18,449 nucleotides of DNA from Chitinispirillales bacterium (lineage in GTDB: Bacteria; Fibrobacterota; Chitinivibrionia; Chitinivibrionales; Chitinivibrionaceae). The DNA lies in contig JAIRUI010000081.1 of assembly GCA_031254455.1 (NCBI GenBank), positions 1 through 18,449 of the forward strand. The letters run 5' to 3'. Under the pieces are notes generated by a model. The model was not told where the DNA came from and made no database searches. It saw only the letters and a list, made by a program, of their open reading frames with translations. Positions 15,927 through 18,449 of this stretch are shown in pieces. Made by a program: the position numbers and the translations under genes. Position 1 is the stretch's first letter. Each line of letters starts with the position of its first letter.

Positions 15927-16269
15927 TTTTTAATTCTTTTTTCTTGGGTTTTAGCATTTTTTCTATAACGTCCGGAGCAAGCCCCAAAAGTTTCATGCCT
16001 ATATTGTCTTTTGGGTCAATCGGATGAACTTTCACATTGCTTTCGCCGACAATAGTTATCAGCGCTACGGGAATTATCTGAACGCCGCCGCCCGTAGTCG
16101 AAATCCCTTCTCTTTTTCCGCTTCCGCCGGCGGCAAATCCGCAGGAAATCTTTGAAACGGGAATCACCGTCGTCTTTCCGGAAACAAACGGCTCGCCGAA
16201 AACCGTTTCGCTTTTTGCAATGTGTTTTAATTCCGTTAAAAGCGAAGAAATCGTATCATTTACCGACAT
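15919..16269 (-). CDS. GerW/YtfJ-family protein
   Basis: The protein has 116 residues. The sequence matches the GerW (YtfJ) family: an N-terminal helix, GEPFVSGKTTVIPVSKISCGFAAGGSG-type core (about residues 25-52, quoted as its key elements G-x-P, TVIPV and GFAAGG), then GGGVQIIPVALITI, and a charged C-terminal tail KPKKKELKND. In Bacillus the family is linked to spore germination, but homologues are widespread in bacteria that make no spores, where the role is unknown. No spore gene is visible here. ATG start with AAGGGGG about 7 nt upstream. It is the first gene of a three-gene operon with the beta-helix protein and AlaA. Confidence 0.8.
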   Translation of the reverse strand: MSVNDTISSLLTELKHIAKSETVFGEPFVSGKTTVIPVSKISCGFAAGGSGKREGISTTGGGVQIIPVALITIVGESNVKVHPIDPKDNIGMKLLGLAPDVIEKMLKPKKKELKND

Positions 16270-16435
16270 AGTTATTCCCCCTTGATTACATTTTTTTGAC
16301 GGAAAAATACTATTTTTTCAAGTAAGAATGCTTTTTTAATAATATAAAAGACATATTGATTACGCTTTCGCTTGTTTTTTATCGCTTTTTAATTTGTCAA
16401 GCAGTCCGTCGGTTCACTGTTTTTGGAAGAACGTT

Positions 16436-17896
16436 TTACTCATTAATCAGCCAGCCGACAGTTTTGAATCTTGGATCTAAGTATTTTTTTACAATATCTT
16501 TCGTAGATTTAATTTCTGCGACTCTGTCTTTATATTCAAAAAGTCCGCGCCAATCGCCGAACTTTGCAAAAAACGCCAATTCGTCCGAAAACGCTTCCAA
16601 ATTCTTAAACTTCTCCAAATTATGCAATTTAAGAGTATTTTTCACACGTAAAAGTTCTTCGGGTTTTGGCTCGTCTTTTGTAAGTTTTTCGATTTCTTCC
16701 AAAATTATATTCTCGACTTTTTCGTGCGAAACCCCTGATTTCAACGTTGCATAAACGCTGAATTTGCCGTTATGATGCCGCCAAAAATTCGCCGCGCCGA
16801 CGTTAACGCATAATTTTTCCTGTTCCACAAGCCGTTTATATAAAATTCCGCTGCCGCCGGAAAGCATATTTTCAATTATTTCCAAAGCAAAAAGCGAAGG
16901 GTCCGGATAACCCTCCGTGTGAAACAAAATATCGATTCGCGGTTCGGCGTTTTTTTCTCGGACTATAAACCTTTTTTCTCCGATTGGTTTGGGTTCGCGT
17001 GTTTTAACTTCATCAATTTCTACCGCCGGATTTTCTATTTTCGCGAAATATTTATTCACAAGCGCCGATGCGGCTTTCGGTGTAATGTTTCCTGCCAAAA
17101 CGATAAGCGCGTTATCCGGGCGATAATATTTTGCGATGTGATTTTTGAGAGCCGACGTCGAATAATTTTCTATATCGCTTGCCCAGCCAATCGTAGGGTT
17201 TCGATACGGATGAGCCGAATAAAACATCGCTTCCAAAATCATCAAATAATTATTGACCGGACGGTTTTCGTATCGCATTCTACGCTCTTCATAAACAACG
17301 TCCCGTTCGCTTACAAACTCCCGCAAAATTAGATTCTGCATTCTGTCCGCTTCAATATTTGCGAAAAGTTCTACTTTATTTGCGGGCAGACTCACGATAT
17401 ACGCCGTAATATCGTCGCTCGTCCAAGCGTTAAGTCCCGTCGCGCCGTTTTTTTCGTAAAGCGACCAAATTTCGTCTTTTATTATGTATTTTTTTTGTTC
17501 GATTTGCAGGTCGTTAAGCCTTTTTTTCAATTCCGAAATACGTTCTGAGTCCTGCGAAATTCCGCTTCTCAACAACGACAAAATCGCACCGTCAACGCTG
17601 TCAATCGCGTTCATAATCGGAATTTCCGCTTCATAATTAATCGTGCCGAGACGTTTTGTTCCTTTAAACATAAGATGTTCGTAAAAATGCGAAAGTCCGG
17701 TATTTGAATAACTTTCAAACATTGAGCCGGCAAAATAATACAATCTGCACGAAACCTCGGGAATAGTCGTATCGCTTATGACGAGTAATTTTAGTTTGTT
17801 GGGAAGAGTTTCTTCGTAAACGGGAATCGACGGCTCGGTATTTTTTGCAAAAATCGCAACCGTTATGACAAAAAGTAAAATGTAAATTTTTCTCAA
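16436..17896 (-). CDS. M16-family (insulinase-like) zinc peptidase, exported
   Basis: The protein has 486 residues. A signal peptide (MRKIYILLFVITVAIFA, cleaved near residue 17-20) suggests a periplasmic or outer-membrane-associated enzyme. The inverted zinc motif HFYEH is at 70-74 (H70, catalytic E73, H74), and the third zinc ligand is in VVYEERR (E203/E204). Compared with short M16 peptidases it has a charged coiled-coil insertion at about 95-150, known from some M16 proteins of Gram-negative bacteria. The C-terminal half (about 310-486) is the second, non-catalytic domain, with GGSGILYKRLVEQEKLCV. So it has both halves of one M16 unit and could act as a homodimer. The start is TTG, chosen for the AGGAG 7 nt upstream and the intact signal peptide. 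Its neighbours do not reveal a substrate. Confidence 0.9.
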   Translation of the reverse strand: MRKIYILLFVITVAIFAKNTEPSIPVYEETLPNKLKLLVISDTTIPEVSCRLYYFAGSMFESYSNTGLSHFYEHLMFKGTKRLGTINYEAEIPIMNAIDSVDGAILSLLRSGISQDSERISELKKRLNDLQIEQKKYIIKDEIWSLYEKNGATGLNAWTSDDITAYIVSLPANKVELFANIEADRMQNLILREFVSERDVVYEERRMRYENRPVNNYLMILEAMFYSAHPYRNPTIGWASDIENYSTSALKNHIAKYYRPDNALIVLAGNITPKAASALVNKYFAKIENPAVEIDEVKTREPKPIGEKRFIVREKNAEPRIDILFHTEGYPDPSLFALEIIENMLSGGSGILYKRLVEQEKLCVNVGAANFWRHHNGKFSVYATLKSGVSHEKVENIILEEIEKLTKDEPKPEELLRVKNTLKLHNLEKFKNLEAFSDELAFFAKFGDWRGLFEYKDRVAEIKSTKDIVKKYLDPRFKTVGWLINE

Positions 17897-18040
17897 TTTC
17901 GACTCCTAAAGTAATTTTGTCGGGAAAATACGTTATTTACAGAGTTAATGAGATAAATATGCCTCTATAATATTAAATTGTTCTATTGTGATTTCCATAA
18001 AAGTAAAACAATTTATGCAAACTATAATTGTCAAAAATTG

Positions 18041-18136
18041 TGCGAACAGCGTCTAAAAACCGGTTTGCAGAGCGCGATTAAGGCGATTGGTGAAAATTGT
18101 ATGCGTTTGTCGCGCAACTTGAACAAAAGGAAGTAA
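18041..18136 (+). other. Coding-like tail in the intergenic region, possible gene remnant
   Basis: Between the M16 gene and the gene at the right edge, an open plus-strand frame ends in CEQRLKTGLQSAIKAIGENC then MRLSRNLNKRK and a TAA at 18134-18136. The stop lies in the first arm of the terminator hairpin. The GC content rises here relative to the AT-rich sequence before it, and no start with a ribosome-binding site is visible upstream. It may be the 3' end of a lost gene (for example from a mobile element) or plain intergenic sequence. I do not recognise the peptide. Confidence 0.3.
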
Positions 18137-18163
18137 GAATATGATATTTTTACTTCCTTTTTT
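18125..18163. terminator. Terminator hairpin, usable in both directions
   Basis: AAAAGGAAGTAA (18125-18136) pairs with TTACTTCCTTTT (18150-18161) over 12 bp with a 13-nt loop. The T-run is six long on the plus strand and four on the minus strand. It lies about 30 nt after the stop of the minus-strand gene at the right edge, and also directly at the end of the coding-like plus-strand tail. Confidence 0.72.
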
Positions 18164-18189
18164 ATATTCGGCGCGACTACATAAATTTC

Positions 18190-18449
18190 TTATTTATCGT
18201 CGTACAAACCTTCTACAATAAACCGGGTAATTTTAATATTGACGGTTTTACCGTAATTCTCTGCGGCGCTGATTGTAAACCCTTCAATTTTAGAAATATC
18301 AAGGTCGTAGGTTCCGTCAACTCCATAAAGATCGTCAGCCCAATCCGGCTGTGTGAAATCTTTTTTGTTACCGGTTCCCCAACTTGACACTTCAAGATTT
18401 CTTTCAACGTTCGTTCCACTTTTCAACTTAGCCGAATAACTAATACCTT
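18190..18449 (-). CDS. C-terminal end of a probable secreted carbohydrate-active protein (partial)
   Basis: The frame is open to the right window edge, so only the last 85 residues are seen. A TTG at 18426 lies inside the frame and need not be a start. The segment reads YSAKLKSGTNVERNLEV, then WGTGNKKDFTQPDWADDLYG, then TYDLDISKIEGFTISA, and ends IKITRFIVEGLYDDK. The order of aromatic strands, the W-x-DF-x-xPxW pattern, LDISKI and the final I-x-I strand resemble the galactose-binding-like (CBM-type) beta-sandwich at the C-terminus of secreted glycoside hydrolases and surface proteins in fibre-degrading bacteria. That is inference from pattern; the catalytic part, if any, is outside the window. 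A terminator hairpin follows it. Confidence 0.5.
   Translation of the reverse strand, partial: GISYSAKLKSGTNVERNLEVSSWGTGNKKDFTQPDWADDLYGVDGTYDLDISKIEGFTISAAENYGKTVNIKITRFIVEGLYDDK

Noticed and set aside
16395..16400. Exact TTGACA on the minus strand upstream of the GerW gene, considered as a -35 box.
   Set aside because: No -10-like hexamer occurs at 16-18 nt; the sequence there reads AAACAA.

Overview
The window comes from a bacterium with a fairly low-GC genome. The housekeeping genes are valS, alaA, a PorV/PorQ-type outer-membrane protein, an M16 peptidase with a signal peptide and a GerW/YtfJ-family protein. PorV/PorQ-type proteins and a secreted protein whose C-terminus resembles a carbohydrate-binding module suggest a Gram-negative member of the Fibrobacterota/Bacteroidota (FCB) assemblage. 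That placement is inference. GTG and TTG starts are common: valS, alaA and the M16 peptidase all have one behind a clear AGGAG. No rRNA, tRNA or CRISPR array was seen.

Layout. Positions 1-57 hold the start of a zinc-ribbon gene, probably a transposase, running off the left edge. Next come a class I SAM methyltransferase and the PorV/PorQ-like protein on the minus strand, then valS (plus). From about 5150 to 13030 lies an accessory island. Its minus-strand operon (11533 down to 5154) encodes, in transcription order, a NurA-type nuclease, a HerA-type hexameric ATPase, an HSP90/GHKL-type ATPase and a large radical SAM enzyme, with gaps or overlaps of 21 nt or less. Divergent from it are a decayed 3' end of a DNA methyltransferase/restriction gene and an intact Fic gene that directly follows it. 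A strong bidirectional terminator at 13154-13185 closes the island. Beyond it is the minus-strand operon GerW - parallel beta-helix protein - AlaA, then the M16 peptidase, then the C-terminal end of a probable secreted protein at the right edge.

The most interesting element is the four-gene operon. HerA and NurA are known partners in DNA end processing and in several anti-phage systems. The addition of an HSP90-like ATPase and a radical SAM enzyme makes a set I do not recognise as a named system. Its first gene is interrupted by a run of 14 G (C on the plus strand, 11153-11166) between the two DGS motifs of the nuclease. With 14 G the frame is broken; 12 or 15 G would give one 400-residue NurA protein. 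This looks like an ON/OFF phase-variation switch on a candidate defence system, captured here OFF, although an assembly error in the homopolymer cannot be excluded. Hand-counted lines inside the operon are very AT-rich compared with lines from valS and alaA, consistent with horizontal acquisition.
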